Source of the DNA: Aquimonas voraii
GTDB taxonomy: Bacteria; Pseudomonadota; Gammaproteobacteria; Xanthomonadales; Xanthomonadaceae
Assembly: GCF_900101825.1 (NCBI RefSeq)
Contig: NZ_FNAG01000002.1
Coordinates: 1 to 64,000 of the forward strand
DNA length: 64,000 nt
Direction of reading: 5' to 3'
The stretch's first letter is position 1; the number at the start of each line of letters is the position of its first letter. The translations under genes and the position numbers were made by a program. A model generated the notes under the pieces. It did no database searches, was not told the DNA's origin, and worked only from the letters and a program-made list of their open reading frames with translations. This document shows positions 47,051-57,401 of this stretch, piece by piece.

Positions 47051-49252
47051 TCAGTCGTCGCTCTTGTTCTTCAGGCCGCGGCGGTACAGCAGGTTCTCGG
47101 CGTCGGGCTGCTTGCCGCGCCAGTTCACGTACATCTGCATCGGGTCTTCGGTGCCACCGCGCGACAGGATGCCCTGGCGGTAGGCCGCACCCAGCTCGGC
47201 GTTCAGGCCGCCCTGCTCGGTGACGAAGGCGAAGGCGTCGGCCGCCAGCACCTCGCTCCAGATGTAGGCGTAGTAGCCGGAGGAGTAGCCGCCCGGGAAG
47301 ACGTGGGCGAAGAAGGCGCTGCGGTAGCGCGGCGGCACCGGCGCGAAGTCGACGCCGTGCTTGGCCAGGGCGGCCTTCTCGAAGGCCTCGACGTCTTCCA
47401 CCACGGTGCCCTGCGGGAGGGTGTGCCACTCCATGTCGAGGAAGCTGGCCGCGATGTACTCCAGGGTGTCGAAGCCCTGGTTGAAGCCGGAGGCGTTCAG
47501 GATCTTCTGCATCAGCTCAGCCGGGATCGGCTCGCCGGTCTGGTAGTGCTTGGCGTAGTTGGCCAGGATCTCCGGGTGCTTGGCCCAGTCCTCCTCGAAC
47601 TGCGAGGGGAACTCGACGAAGTCGCGCGGCACGGCGGTGCCGGCCAGCGAGGGGTACTTCACCTTGGAGAACAGGCCGTGCACGCCATGGCCGACCTCGT
47701 GGAACATCGTGGTGACCTCGTCGAAGCTCATCAGCGCCGGCTGGCCGTCGACCGGCTTCGGGATGTTCATGACGTTGATCGCGACCGGCTTCTGGTTCAG
47801 CAGCTCGCTCTGATCAACGAAGGTGGACATCCAGGCGCCGCCGCGCTTGCTCGGACGGGCGAAGTAGTCGGCGTAGAACAGGCCGATCTGGGTGCCGTCG
47901 GAGTCGATCACGTCGAACACGCGAACGTCGGGGTGGTAGACGGGCAGGTCCTTGCGCTCGTTGAAGCTGACGCCGTAGAAGCGGTTCAGGGTGTAGAACA
48001 CGCCGTCACGCAGCACGCGGTCGAGCTCGAAGTAGGGCTTCACCTGCTCCGGGTCGAGGTCGTACTTCTGCGCGCGCACCTGCTCCGCATAGAACTCCCA
48101 GTCCCAGGGCTGCAGCTGGAAGCCGCCACCCTGCGAGTCGATCAGGGCCTGGATGTCGGCCGCTTCGCGCTGGGCGTTCTGCACCACGGTCGGGGCGAGA
48201 TCCGACAGCATCTTCAGCACCGCTTCGGGCGTGCCGGCCATCTGGTTCTCAAGCTGGAAGGCCGCGTGGTTCGGCTTGCCGAGCAGCGCCGCGCGCTCGG
48301 CGCGCAGCTGGGCCAGGCGCAGCACCATCGGGCGGGTGTCGCCTTCGCCGTCCTGCAGGCCGCGGTTGGCCGAGGCTTCCCACACGCGCTGACGCAGCTC
48401 GCGGTTCTTGAGCTGGGTCAGCACCGGCTGGCGGGTGGTGTTGGTGATGCGGATCAGCCACTTGCCCTCGTGGCCGGCGGCCTTGGCGGCTTCGGCGGCG
48501 GCGGCGATCTGACCCTCCGACAGGCCGTCGAGCTGGGCGGCGTCATCCACCACCACGGCGGCGCGCTCGGTCTGCTTCAGCAGCGCCTGCTGGAATGCGG
48601 TCATCAGCCCGGCCTGCTCTTCGTTCAGGGCGCGGATCTTGACCTTGGCATCCTCGGACAGCTCGGCGCCGGCGCGCACCATGCGCAGGTGGGTCTGCTC
48701 GACCAGGCGCTTGGTCTCGGGATCGAGATTCAGCACTTCGCGGGCGTCGTAGATCGACTTGACGCGCTCGAACAGCTTGGCGTTCAGCAGGATCGCGTCC
48801 TGGTGCGCGGCCATCTTGGGTGCGATCTCCGCCTGCACCTGCTGGATGGTCGGGTTGGTGTCGGTGCCCGCGAGATTCATGAACACTTCGGCGGTGCGGG
48901 TCAGCAGGGCGCCGGAGCGCTCCAGTGCGACCAGCGTGTTCTCAACCGTCGGCGCCTCGGGGTTGTTGGCGATCGCCTCGATCTCGACGATGTGCTGGCG
49001 CATGCCTTCCAGCAGGGCGGGCAGGTAGTGCTCGTCCTTGATCTTGCTGAAGTCGGGCGCCATGAAGGGCAGGCTGCTCGGCTGCATGAAGGGGTTGCCG
49101 GAGAGGTCGGCCGCGGCGGCAGGCGCGGCGTCGGCGGCGGCCGTGCTCGCGGCCGGAGCGGCGGTGTCGCCTTCAGGCTTGGAGCAGGCGCTCAGGCCGA
49201 GGGCCAGGGTGATCGCGCCGGCGAGGGCGCCGGTGAGCAGGGGGCTACGCAT
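47051..49252 (-). CDS. M3-family zinc peptidase lipoprotein (Dcp/oligopeptidase type)
   Basis: A 733-residue M3 metallopeptidase with the zinc motif TTMFHEVGHGVHGLFSK (H-E-x2-H) and a second ligand region further on. The N-terminus is a lipoprotein signal ending LGLSAC with the lipidated cysteine at about residue 23, followed by an alanine/threonine linker. It is therefore anchored in the envelope, unlike cytosolic E. coli Dcp. GGYSSGYYAYIWSEVLAAD is the conserved substrate-binding stretch. The ATG at 49252 precedes the signal peptide. Confidence 0.93.
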   Translation of the reverse strand: MRSPLLTGALAGAITLALGLSACSKPEGDTAAPAASTAAADAAPAAAADLSGNPFMQPSSLPFMAPDFSKIKDEHYLPALLEGMRQHIVEIEAIANNPEAPTVENTLVALERSGALLTRTAEVFMNLAGTDTNPTIQQVQAEIAPKMAAHQDAILLNAKLFERVKSIYDAREVLNLDPETKRLVEQTHLRMVRAGAELSEDAKVKIRALNEEQAGLMTAFQQALLKQTERAAVVVDDAAQLDGLSEGQIAAAAEAAKAAGHEGKWLIRITNTTRQPVLTQLKNRELRQRVWEASANRGLQDGEGDTRPMVLRLAQLRAERAALLGKPNHAAFQLENQMAGTPEAVLKMLSDLAPTVVQNAQREAADIQALIDSQGGGFQLQPWDWEFYAEQVRAQKYDLDPEQVKPYFELDRVLRDGVFYTLNRFYGVSFNERKDLPVYHPDVRVFDVIDSDGTQIGLFYADYFARPSKRGGAWMSTFVDQSELLNQKPVAINVMNIPKPVDGQPALMSFDEVTTMFHEVGHGVHGLFSKVKYPSLAGTAVPRDFVEFPSQFEEDWAKHPEILANYAKHYQTGEPIPAELMQKILNASGFNQGFDTLEYIAASFLDMEWHTLPQGTVVEDVEAFEKAALAKHGVDFAPVPPRYRSAFFAHVFPGGYSSGYYAYIWSEVLAADAFAFVTEQGGLNAELGAAYRQGILSRGGTEDPMQMYVNWRGKQPDAENLLYRRGLKNKSDD

Positions 49253-49589
49253 GGAGAACTCCGTGGAGACGGACCGAAAGAACCGCGGAGCATAACAGTG
49301 TGAAACCCGCGTCCCATCGGCCATCGGTTGGGGTTCGCTGCGGTGTCGATGGGGCGGGCGTGCGCCCATCGGAGCCCGGTGCCGGCCGCCCGCTTCGGCA
49401 GTGAGACCGTCATGGGGCCAGCGGCGGGTGTTGACCCGTCCGCTCAGGGCGCTGCTGCGCCAGCGGCTCGCGGGCCCCGCTCATGGCTCGCACTGCTAAC
49501 ATCCAGCCACTGGCGCATGCCACCCTTGCCTGCGAGGTTCCGCGACGAGGCCCCGCGAAGCGCCAGCAGGGCCGCGTCCGTCTGTGCCC
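49253..49589. other. 337-base gap upstream of the M3 peptidase gene
   Basis: No gene is supported on either strand. The peptidase promoter must be in the left part; a ribosome-binding ACGGAG lies just before its ATG, but no clear promoter hexamers were found. Confidence 0.35.
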
Positions 49590-51077
49590 TCACCAGCGGT
49601 AGGTCACCGTGTAGCGCACCGTCTGCTTGCCCTCGGCCGGCAGTTTCACCGCGAAGTCGATCGTCTGCGCGTCGCGCTTGTCGTAGGCCTGGCTGTTGCC
49701 GGTGATCGTCCAGCCGCTCCAGCGGTAGAGGTACTCGCGCACCGTGACATCGGCCGGGCTCTTCTTGCCGTTGCGGACCTCGACTTCGATGGTCTCGGTG
49801 ATGGTGCGGGCCTTTTCGTCGTAGCTGTAGCTCACCTGCCTGCGCTCCCCGCTGATGTCGAAGGCGGTGCCCAGTTTGAGTCGCAGCGTTTCGTTGCGAG
49901 CGGTGTGCTGGATCAGGTCCTCACCGATGAACTCCTGCGCGCCGTCGGCGCTGGCCTGGCTCACGCGTACGCGGCCGCCGGGCAGCGGGATGCCCAGCCG
50001 GTTGGCTTCGCGGTTCTCGAACTCCAGAAACGCGCCGGCCTCGCCGCGCTGGGTGGCGCCGAAGCCCTGGTCGGTCATTGCCGCGCCGTAGTTGTAGTAG
50101 CTCGGCGTGGCGGTGAACACCAGTTCACGTCGGCACTCGGCGCCTGCGACCGCGGGGAACAGTTCAAGCTGCTTGACCGAGTTGTCGGGCAGGTCGGTGC
50201 GCCGACCCAGGGTGTAGAGGTGGTACTCGAACAGTTCGGATTCGGCGAAGCCATCGGCCTTGGGCGCAGCTTCAGCGACCATGGTTCGATACAGCATCTG
50301 CGGCTCGGGCGCGGCTGGCGCGCGATTGACGTCGCCGGCCACGAGTTTCAGCTTCGCGTTGGGAAAGCTGCCGCCGCTCTGGTTCACCAGGCTCACCCAG
50401 GCAGCGAGATCCATGCGGCAGCGACCGCCCTCCTCGCGCAGGGTGATGTTGTAGTCGGTCCACCAGGTCATGCCCTGGGTCTGGTAGCTGACCTGGGCCT
50501 CATGGCGACCGCCGCGTGCGGCATCGAGCTTCCACACCAGGGTGGGCTTGCTGATCAGACCGCCGGGCAGGGCCGGGAACTGCACGCTGCTCCAGCTGCT
50601 GAGCGTGACCACGCTGCCGTCCTCGCGCGCCAGGATCAGCCCGCCATCGGCCGACAGCAGGGTGCCGCTGATGCGCTCGATGGCGTCGCCGCGCTGTTGC
50701 TCCACCGTCAGCGGCTGGCCCAGATAGCGCTGCAGCAGCTTCTGCTGGCTGACCAGGTCGTACTGGTAGTTCTGCTCCAGCACGCGAGTGCCCGTGGGAT
50801 CGGTGATCGAAGCAAAGCTCACGGTGGTCGGGTCGATCCGCCGCGCCACATCCGAGAAGCGCAGTTCGCCCGTGCCGCGCGAGAGCTCCAGCGCGCGCCG
50901 GTCGCTGACCACCGCGTAGCCGGGCAGGCGATCGCCGTAGTCGGCGAGGCGTTCGGTCGACAGCGTGCCGGGGGCAGCCGCGCTGTAGACGGTCAACGCG
51001 TAGTCGGGTGTGTCGGCAGCCGCGGCGGAGGTGGCGGTCATGGCAAGGCTCAGCATCGACAGCAGGGGAACGCGCAT
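49590..51077 (-). CDS. DUF4139 domain-containing exported protein
   Basis: A 495-residue protein with a signal peptide (LLSMLSLAMTATSAAA). Segments such as LSSWSSVQFPALPGGLISKP, WWTDYNITLREEGGRCRMDL and the C-terminal TETIEVEVRNGKKSPADVTV belong to DUF4139, a beta-rich domain of unknown role found in envelope proteins. The ATG at 51077 precedes the signal peptide. It is not coupled to a neighbour. Confidence 0.8.
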   Translation of the reverse strand: MRVPLLSMLSLAMTATSAAAADTPDYALTVYSAAAPGTLSTERLADYGDRLPGYAVVSDRRALELSRGTGELRFSDVARRIDPTTVSFASITDPTGTRVLEQNYQYDLVSQQKLLQRYLGQPLTVEQQRGDAIERISGTLLSADGGLILAREDGSVVTLSSWSSVQFPALPGGLISKPTLVWKLDAARGGRHEAQVSYQTQGMTWWTDYNITLREEGGRCRMDLAAWVSLVNQSGGSFPNAKLKLVAGDVNRAPAAPEPQMLYRTMVAEAAPKADGFAESELFEYHLYTLGRRTDLPDNSVKQLELFPAVAGAECRRELVFTATPSYYNYGAAMTDQGFGATQRGEAGAFLEFENREANRLGIPLPGGRVRVSQASADGAQEFIGEDLIQHTARNETLRLKLGTAFDISGERRQVSYSYDEKARTITETIEVEVRNGKKSPADVTVREYLYRWSGWTITGNSQAYDKRDAQTIDFAVKLPAEGKQTVRYTVTYRW

Positions 51078-51193
51078 CGTGGACCTCCAATCGGTGTTCG
51101 GACAATGCCGACGCAGAATGCGGCGACGGCGACCGGGTACGGAGGATGCGCCCTTGCGGGGTTGCGCGGACAGTGGAGCCTGCCCGCTTCCGT

Positions 51194-52450
51194 TCAGCTT
51201 CGGACGCGGGCGCGCACCAGCAGCGCCGCCACCGTCAGCAGCGCGGCCGCCAGCAGGAAGGGTGCGCCCGGCAGGTGCCAGGCCTTCAGCGGGCCGATGG
51301 CGGCGGCGAGGATCTGGCTGAACATCAGCGGGCCGATGATGCCGGCGATGCCGGTCAGGCTGGTCAATGCGCCCTGCAGCCGGCCCTGGGCTTCGGCTTC
51401 GACGTGGCGGGTCAGCAGGCCCTGGGCCGAGGGCATGGCGAAGCCCCACAGCGCCATCACCGGCACGCCGAGCAGCAGGATCCAGCCCTCGGAGGCGAAG
51501 CCGTAGAGCGCGAAGCCGGCAGCACCCATGGAAAGGCCGAGCAGCAGGCCGCGACGCTCGCCGATGTGCGGGATCACCCGCCGCACCAGACCGGCCTGGA
51601 CGATCGCCGAACAGATCCCGACCAGGGCCAGGGCCAGGCCGACCTCGCGCTCGTCCCAGCCGTAGCGGTAGTCGGCGTACAGCACGAAGGCCGCAGGCAG
51701 GGCCATGTGGGCGAGCTGGCTCAGGAAGAGCCCACCGGCCAGCACCGGCACGCCTGGATGCGCGCGCAGGAACTTCAGCGCACCCAGCGGATTGGCGCCG
51801 CGCCAGGCGAAGGGCCGGCGCTTCTCGGCCGGCAGCGATTCCGGAAGGATCAGCCAGCCGTAAATGAAATTGGCCAGGCTCAAGCCCGCCGCCAACCAGA
51901 AGGGCAGGCGCAGGTCGATGCTGCCGAGCACGCCGCCCAGCGCCGGGCCGATCACGAAGCCGAGTCCAAACGCGGCGCCGAGCATGCCAAAGCCGGCGGC
52001 GCGCTTCTCCGGCGGAGTGACATCGGCGATGTAGGCGTTGGCCGTGGTGATGCTGGCGGCGGTGATGCCGGCCAGCAGGCGGCCGACCAGCAGCCACCAC
52101 AGGCTGGGGGCCAGCGCCATCAGGATGTAGTCGAGCCCGAGGCCCAGGTTCGACAGCAGGATGACGGGGCGCCGCCCGAAACGGTCGGAGAGCGCGCCGA
52201 GCACCGGCGAGGCCAGGAACTGCATGGCCGCAAAGGCCACCGCGAACAGGCCGTAGAGCGTCGCCGCCCGGGCCGAGTCACCCGCGCTGAACTCCAGGAT
52301 CAGCTTGGGCAGGATCGGGATGATCAGGCCCAGCGCCAGGATGTCCAGCGCGACCGTGATGAAGATGAACAGCAGCGCCGCGCGCCGCTTCGACGGCGGC
52401 GCGGCGATGGCCCCGCGGGCGGGGCCGTTCAAGGGATCGGATGCGCTCAA
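51194..52450 (-). CDS. TetA-type MFS transporter
   Basis: A 418-residue major facilitator with 12 predicted helices. The loop 2-3 signature GALSDRFGRRPVILLSNLGL and IDLRLPFWLAAGLSLANFIYG place it near the TetA/TCR drug-proton antiporters. The actual substrate is unknown. It lies 20 bases after yqeY and may share its transcript, where other Gammaproteobacteria usually have dnaG. Confidence 0.88.
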   Translation of the reverse strand: MSASDPLNGPARGAIAAPPSKRRAALLFIFITVALDILALGLIIPILPKLILEFSAGDSARAATLYGLFAVAFAAMQFLASPVLGALSDRFGRRPVILLSNLGLGLDYILMALAPSLWWLLVGRLLAGITAASITTANAYIADVTPPEKRAAGFGMLGAAFGLGFVIGPALGGVLGSIDLRLPFWLAAGLSLANFIYGWLILPESLPAEKRRPFAWRGANPLGALKFLRAHPGVPVLAGGLFLSQLAHMALPAAFVLYADYRYGWDEREVGLALALVGICSAIVQAGLVRRVIPHIGERRGLLLGLSMGAAGFALYGFASEGWILLLGVPVMALWGFAMPSAQGLLTRHVEAEAQGRLQGALTSLTGIAGIIGPLMFSQILAAAIGPLKAWHLPGAPFLLAAALLTVAALLVRARVRS

Positions 52451-52470
52451 GGCGTCGGCGCCGCGCGGCC

Positions 52471-52917
52471 TCAGCCGCCCAGACGCGCCTTGATGCGCGC
52501 CGACACCGCGCCCATGTCGGCGCGGCCGGCCACCTTCGGCTTCAGCGCGCCCACCACCTTGCCCATGTCGCGGCCGCTGCTGGCGCCAGTCTCGGCGATG
52601 GCGGCTTCGATCAGGGCGTCGATCTCGGCTTCGCCCAGCGCCTGCGGCATGTAGGCCTGGATCACCTCGATCTCGAAACGCTCCTGTGCGGCCAGATCTT
52701 CGCGGCCGGCGCCCTCGTACTGGCTGACCGAGTCGCGGCGCTGCTTGATCATCTTTTCCAGCACCGACAGCACCTGGGCGTCGTCGAGCTGGATGCGCTC
52801 GTCCACCTCGCGCTGCTTGATCGCCGCGTTGACCAGGCGGATCACCGCCAGGCGCTCCTTGTCACCGCCCTTCATGGCGGCCTTCATGTCGTCGGTCAGT
52901 CGCTGCTTCAGGCTCAT
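52471..52917 (-). CDS. yqeY: GatB/YqeY-domain protein
   Basis: A 148-residue YqeY: MSLKQRLTDDMKAAMKGGDK, IKQREVDERIQLDDAQVLSV, and the C-terminal RDMGKVVGALKPKVAGRADM. The domain resembles the tRNA-binding tail of GatB; the free-standing protein's role is unclear. It follows rpsU as in many bacteria. Confidence 0.93.
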   Translation of the reverse strand: MSLKQRLTDDMKAAMKGGDKERLAVIRLVNAAIKQREVDERIQLDDAQVLSVLEKMIKQRRDSVSQYEGAGREDLAAQERFEIEVIQAYMPQALGEAEIDALIEAAIAETGASSGRDMGKVVGALKPKVAGRADMGAVSARIKARLGG

Positions 52918-53018
52918 GGCTCACCTCGGATGTGCAGTGATGCGGCCCCGGCGTGGGGCAGGGCATCGGGATCGGGCGCGCGCCGCGGGGATCGCCACCT
53001 TCGCGCGCCAACAGGAAA

Positions 53019-53046
53019 AGCCGGTGTCGCTTGCGCAACACCGGCT
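53019..53046 (-). terminator. rpsU terminator
   Basis: On the minus strand AGCCGGTGT and ACACCGGCT form a 9-bp stem over a 10-base loop, followed by TTTTCCTGTT. It is 51 bases past the rpsU stop, so yqeY is likely expressed by readthrough or from its own promoter. Confidence 0.75.
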
Positions 53047-53097
53047 CCGGATTCCCTTCAAGGATTCAAGCCCCGGCCGCGCGGGCCGGGCGAAGCC

Positions 53098-53313
53098 TCA
53101 GTAGAGGCGACGGCGCTTGGTGACGTCGCGGCTGACGCGACGCAGATGGCGCTTGACCGCGGCGGCCGCCTTGCGCTTGCGCTCCTGGGTCGGCTTCTCG
53201 TAGAACTCGCGCTTGCGGGTCTCGGCGAGGACGCCGGCCTTCTCGCAGGTGCGCTTGAAGCGACGCAGGGCAAACTCGAACGGCTCGTTTTCGCGGACTT
53301 TGACGCTGGGCAT
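53098..53313 (-). CDS. rpsU: 30S ribosomal protein S21
   Basis: A 71-residue S21, starting [20 protein letters not shown] and ending in the basic tail [11 protein letters not shown]. Length and sequence match the gammaproteobacterial family; it helps base-pairing at the anti-Shine-Dalgarno. It is divergent from tsaD as in E. coli. Confidence 0.97.
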   Translation of the reverse strand: MPSVKVRENEPFEFALRRFKRTCEKAGVLAETRKREFYEKPTQERKRKAAAAVKRHLRRVSRDVTKRRRLY

Positions 53314-53390
53314 GGGATCTCCGGTGCGGATTCGGTGGGCCCCCGCGACAGTTGCCCGCGCGGTCAATGCGCGCAATGCGGGGGCGGGGA

Positions 53391-53427
53391 GCCGCGTATG
53401 ATACGCGGCCTTCCAACGCCCTTGCAA
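53391..53427 (-). promoter_or_regulatory. rpsU promoter region with 19-bp palindrome
   Basis: gccgcgtat-g-atacgcggc (53391-53409) is a perfect 9-bp inverted repeat around one base, placed in the rpsU-tsaD divergent gap. A minus-strand TTGCAA (53422-53427) and TATCAT (53398-53403), 18 bases apart, would put the palindrome over the -10, so a protein bound there would block rpsU transcription. Confidence 0.4.
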
Positions 53428-53456
53428 TCCGGGGCCCGATCTGCATCTTGCGCCCC

Positions 53457-54470
53457 ATGAATGTGCTCGGTATCGAAACCTCCTGCGACGAAACCGGCGT
53501 GGCCGTCTACAGCCACGCGCGCGGATTGCTGGGCCATTCGCTGTACAGCCAGGTGCGCCTGCACGCGGACTACGGCGGCGTGGTGCCGGAGCTGGCCAGC
53601 CGCGACCACGTGCGCAAGCTGTTGCCCTTGATCCGCGACTGTCTCGGGCAGGCCGGCCTCGGCGTCGCCGACCTCGATGGCGTCGCCTACACCGCCGGCC
53701 CCGGCCTGGTGGGTGCCCTGTTGGTGGGCGCGGCCACCGGCCGGGCGATCGCCTGGTCGCTGGGCCTGCCCGCGATCGGCGTGCACCACATGGAGGGCCA
53801 TCTGCTGGCGCCGCTGCTCGAGGCGAACCCGCCGCAGCCGCCCTTCGTGGCCCTGCTGGTCTCCGGTGGCCACAGTCAGCTGGTCGAAGTCGAGCGCATC
53901 GGCGTGTACCGCCTGCTCGGCGAGACCCTGGACGACGCCGCCGGCGAGGCCTTCGACAAGACCGCCAAGCTGCTGGGCCTGCCGTATCCCGGCGGTCCTG
54001 AACTGGCGAAGCTGGCCGAATCCGGTGACCCCGCGCGCTACACGTTTTCGCGGCCGATGACCGACCGGCCGGGCCTCGAGTTCAGTTTTTCGGGCTTGAA
54101 GACCCAGGTGCTGCTGGCCTGGCAGCAGTCGGATCAGAGCGCGCAGACCCGCGCCGACATCGCGCGTGGCTTTGAAGAGGCGGTGGTCGAGACGCTCGCG
54201 ATCAAATGCGATCGCGCCCTCAAGGCCACCGGCGCCAAAACCCTCGTCGTGGCCGGTGGCGTCGGCGCCAACCGCCGCCTGCGTGCGCGGCTCGACGAGC
54301 TCAGCCGACGGCGCAAGGTCAAGGTGAGCTTTCCCCGGCCGGAGTTCTGCACCGACAACGGCGCGATGATCGCCTTCGCAGGCGCCCTGCGGCTGGCGGC
54401 CGGGCAGCACGAGGCGAGCGCGCTCACCGTGCGGCCACGCTGGGATATGGCAGGCTTGCCGCCCGTCTGA
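53457..54470 (+). CDS. tsaD: tRNA N6-adenosine threonylcarbamoyltransferase TsaD
   Basis: A 337-residue ASKHA-fold enzyme that places the threonylcarbamoyl group on A37 of ANN-decoding tRNAs. Iron ligands H111 and H115 are in [14 protein letters not shown]; nucleotide-binding segments include [16 protein letters not shown] and [13 protein letters not shown]. The ATG at 53457 fits the family start. It needs TsaB and TsaE, which are not in this window. Confidence 0.96.
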   Translation: MNVLGIETSCDETGVAVYSHARGLLGHSLYSQVRLHADYGGVVPELASRDHVRKLLPLIRDCLGQAGLGVADLDGVAYTAGPGLVGALLVGAATGRAIAWSLGLPAIGVHHMEGHLLAPLLEANPPQPPFVALLVSGGHSQLVEVERIGVYRLLGETLDDAAGEAFDKTAKLLGLPYPGGPELAKLAESGDPARYTFSRPMTDRPGLEFSFSGLKTQVLLAWQQSDQSAQTRADIARGFEEAVVETLAIKCDRALKATGAKTLVVAGGVGANRRLRARLDELSRRRKVKVSFPRPEFCTDNGAMIAFAGALRLAAGQHEASALTVRPRWDMAGLPPV

Positions 54471-54510
54471 GCGGGTGCTCGCGCCCCGCTTCCTCCACAC
54501 AGGACTGCGC

Positions 54511-54876
54511 ATGGACAAGGTTTTCATCGAGGCGCTCGAGATCGAGTGCCTGATCGGCATTTACGACTGGGAGCGGCGCATCCGCCAGCCGATCGTGCTC
54601 GACATCGAGATGGCCTTCGACAACCGCGTGCCCGCGGCTTCCGACGATATCCGCGACACTCTGGACTACAAGGCGGTCAGCAAGCGTCTGATGCAGTTCG
54701 TCGGAGAATCCGGCTTCGGCCTCGTCGAGACCCTGGCGGAGCGCTGTGCGGCGATCATCCTCGACGAGTTCAAGGTCAGCCATGTGCGCCTCAAGCTGTC
54801 GAAGCCGGGTGCGGTGCGCGGCGCCCGTGCGGTGGGCGTGATCATTGAGCGCACTCGATCCGACGCTGCGGCATGA
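54511..54876 (+). CDS. folB: Dihydroneopterin aldolase
   Basis: A 121-residue FolB: MDKVFIEALEIECLIGIYDW with the conserved E and Y, and VETLAERCAAIILDEF with the catalytic region, ending RGARAVGVIIER. It makes 6-hydroxymethyl-dihydropterin in folate synthesis. It overlaps folK by four bases (ATGA). Confidence 0.94.
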   Translation: MDKVFIEALEIECLIGIYDWERRIRQPIVLDIEMAFDNRVPAASDDIRDTLDYKAVSKRLMQFVGESGFGLVETLAERCAAIILDEFKVSHVRLKLSKPGAVRGARAVGVIIERTRSDAAA

Positions 54877-55360
54877 GCTTCGCCCTGCTCAGCCTGGGCA
54901 GCAACCAGCAGCCCGAGCATTACCTGCGTCTCGCGGCAGACGCCCTGCGCCAGCGTTTCCCCGGCGCGCGCTTCTCACCGGTCTACCGCACGCCGGCCGT
55001 GGGCTTCGAAGGCCCGGATTTCCTCAACGCGGCGGCGGCGATCGACAGCGACCTCGACCCGTTCGCGCTCAACGACTGGCTGCACGCGCTCGAAGATGCC
55101 CATGGTCGGCGCCGTGATGTGCCGCGCTTTTCCTCGCGCACTCTGGATATCGACATCGTCTATTTCGATGCGCTGGTGCTGGAAGGGCCGGGAAACCTGA
55201 AGCTGCCGCGCCCCGAACTGAAGCACGCCTTCGTGCTCAAGCCGCTGGTCGATCTGGCCCCCGATCACGTCGATCCGGTGCTGGGGTGCCGACTCGATGC
55301 GCTCTGGCGGCGAAGCGGGCTGTCCTCGCCGGCGGTGGATGGGCTGACGCTCGAGGACGT

Positions 55361-55364
<4 letters not shown>
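54873..55364 (+). CDS. folK: HPPK, 2-amino-4-hydroxy-6-hydroxymethyldihydropteridine pyrophosphokinase
   Basis: A 163-residue FolK: LLSLGSNQQPEHYLRLAADA at the N-terminus, the substrate loop EGPDFLNAAAAIDSDL and the magnesium-binding FSSRTLDIDIVYFD, then LPRPELKHAFVLKPLVDLAP. It uses FolB's product, which explains the coupling. Its TAG stop is shared head-on with the convergent GGEEF gene through the palindrome CTAG. Confidence 0.94.
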
Positions 55365-56987
<1,623 letters not shown>

Positions 56988-57010
<23 letters not shown>

Positions 57011-57401
57011 GAAGCGCTTCCCACTCGTCGAGCACCGTCCGGTACAGGCGCATGGCATCGAAGGGCTTGATGATGACGCCCTGCGCGCCTTCGGCCCGAT
57101 AGGCCTCGATATCGCTGGGCTGCACCTTGGCCGTCATGAACATCACCAGTCGATCCTCCAGCGGCATGCGCCCGGCGAGCCCACGCAGCGTGGTCGGTCC
57201 GTCCATGCCTGGCATCATCACATCCAGCAGCAGGATGTGCGGGTCGAAACCGGGGGCGTTTTCCAGGGCCTCAGCGCCGCTGGCGCAGGACAGCAGGGTG
57301 AACTGGCCGACCTGGGTCAGCGCGATCCGCGCGATCGCCCGGATCGCAGGGTCGTCTTCGACATGCAGGAGTCGAAGGCCCTGTCCTTTGTCGCCGCTCA
57401 T
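56988..57401 (-). CDS. Stand-alone response regulator (CheY-like)
   Basis: A 137-residue single receiver domain: acidic pair in LLHVEDDPAIRAIARIALTQ, phosphoacceptor in ILLLDVMMPGMDGPTTL, threonine in VMFMTAKV and lysine in GVIIKPFD. There is no output domain, so it probably shuttles phosphate between the hybrid kinase upstream and the HPt protein downstream. ATGA overlaps the kinase stop. Confidence 0.92.

Noticed and set aside
43387-49303. Very long plus-strand open frames (about 817 and 828 codons) opposite the peptidase and ABC genes
   Set aside because: They are mirror frames of conserved minus-strand genes with histidine/valine/leucine-biased shadow composition and no domain.
49584-51506. 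A 640-codon plus-strand frame opposite the DUF4139 gene
   Set aside because: Antisense shadow; the minus strand carries a signal peptide and family motifs.
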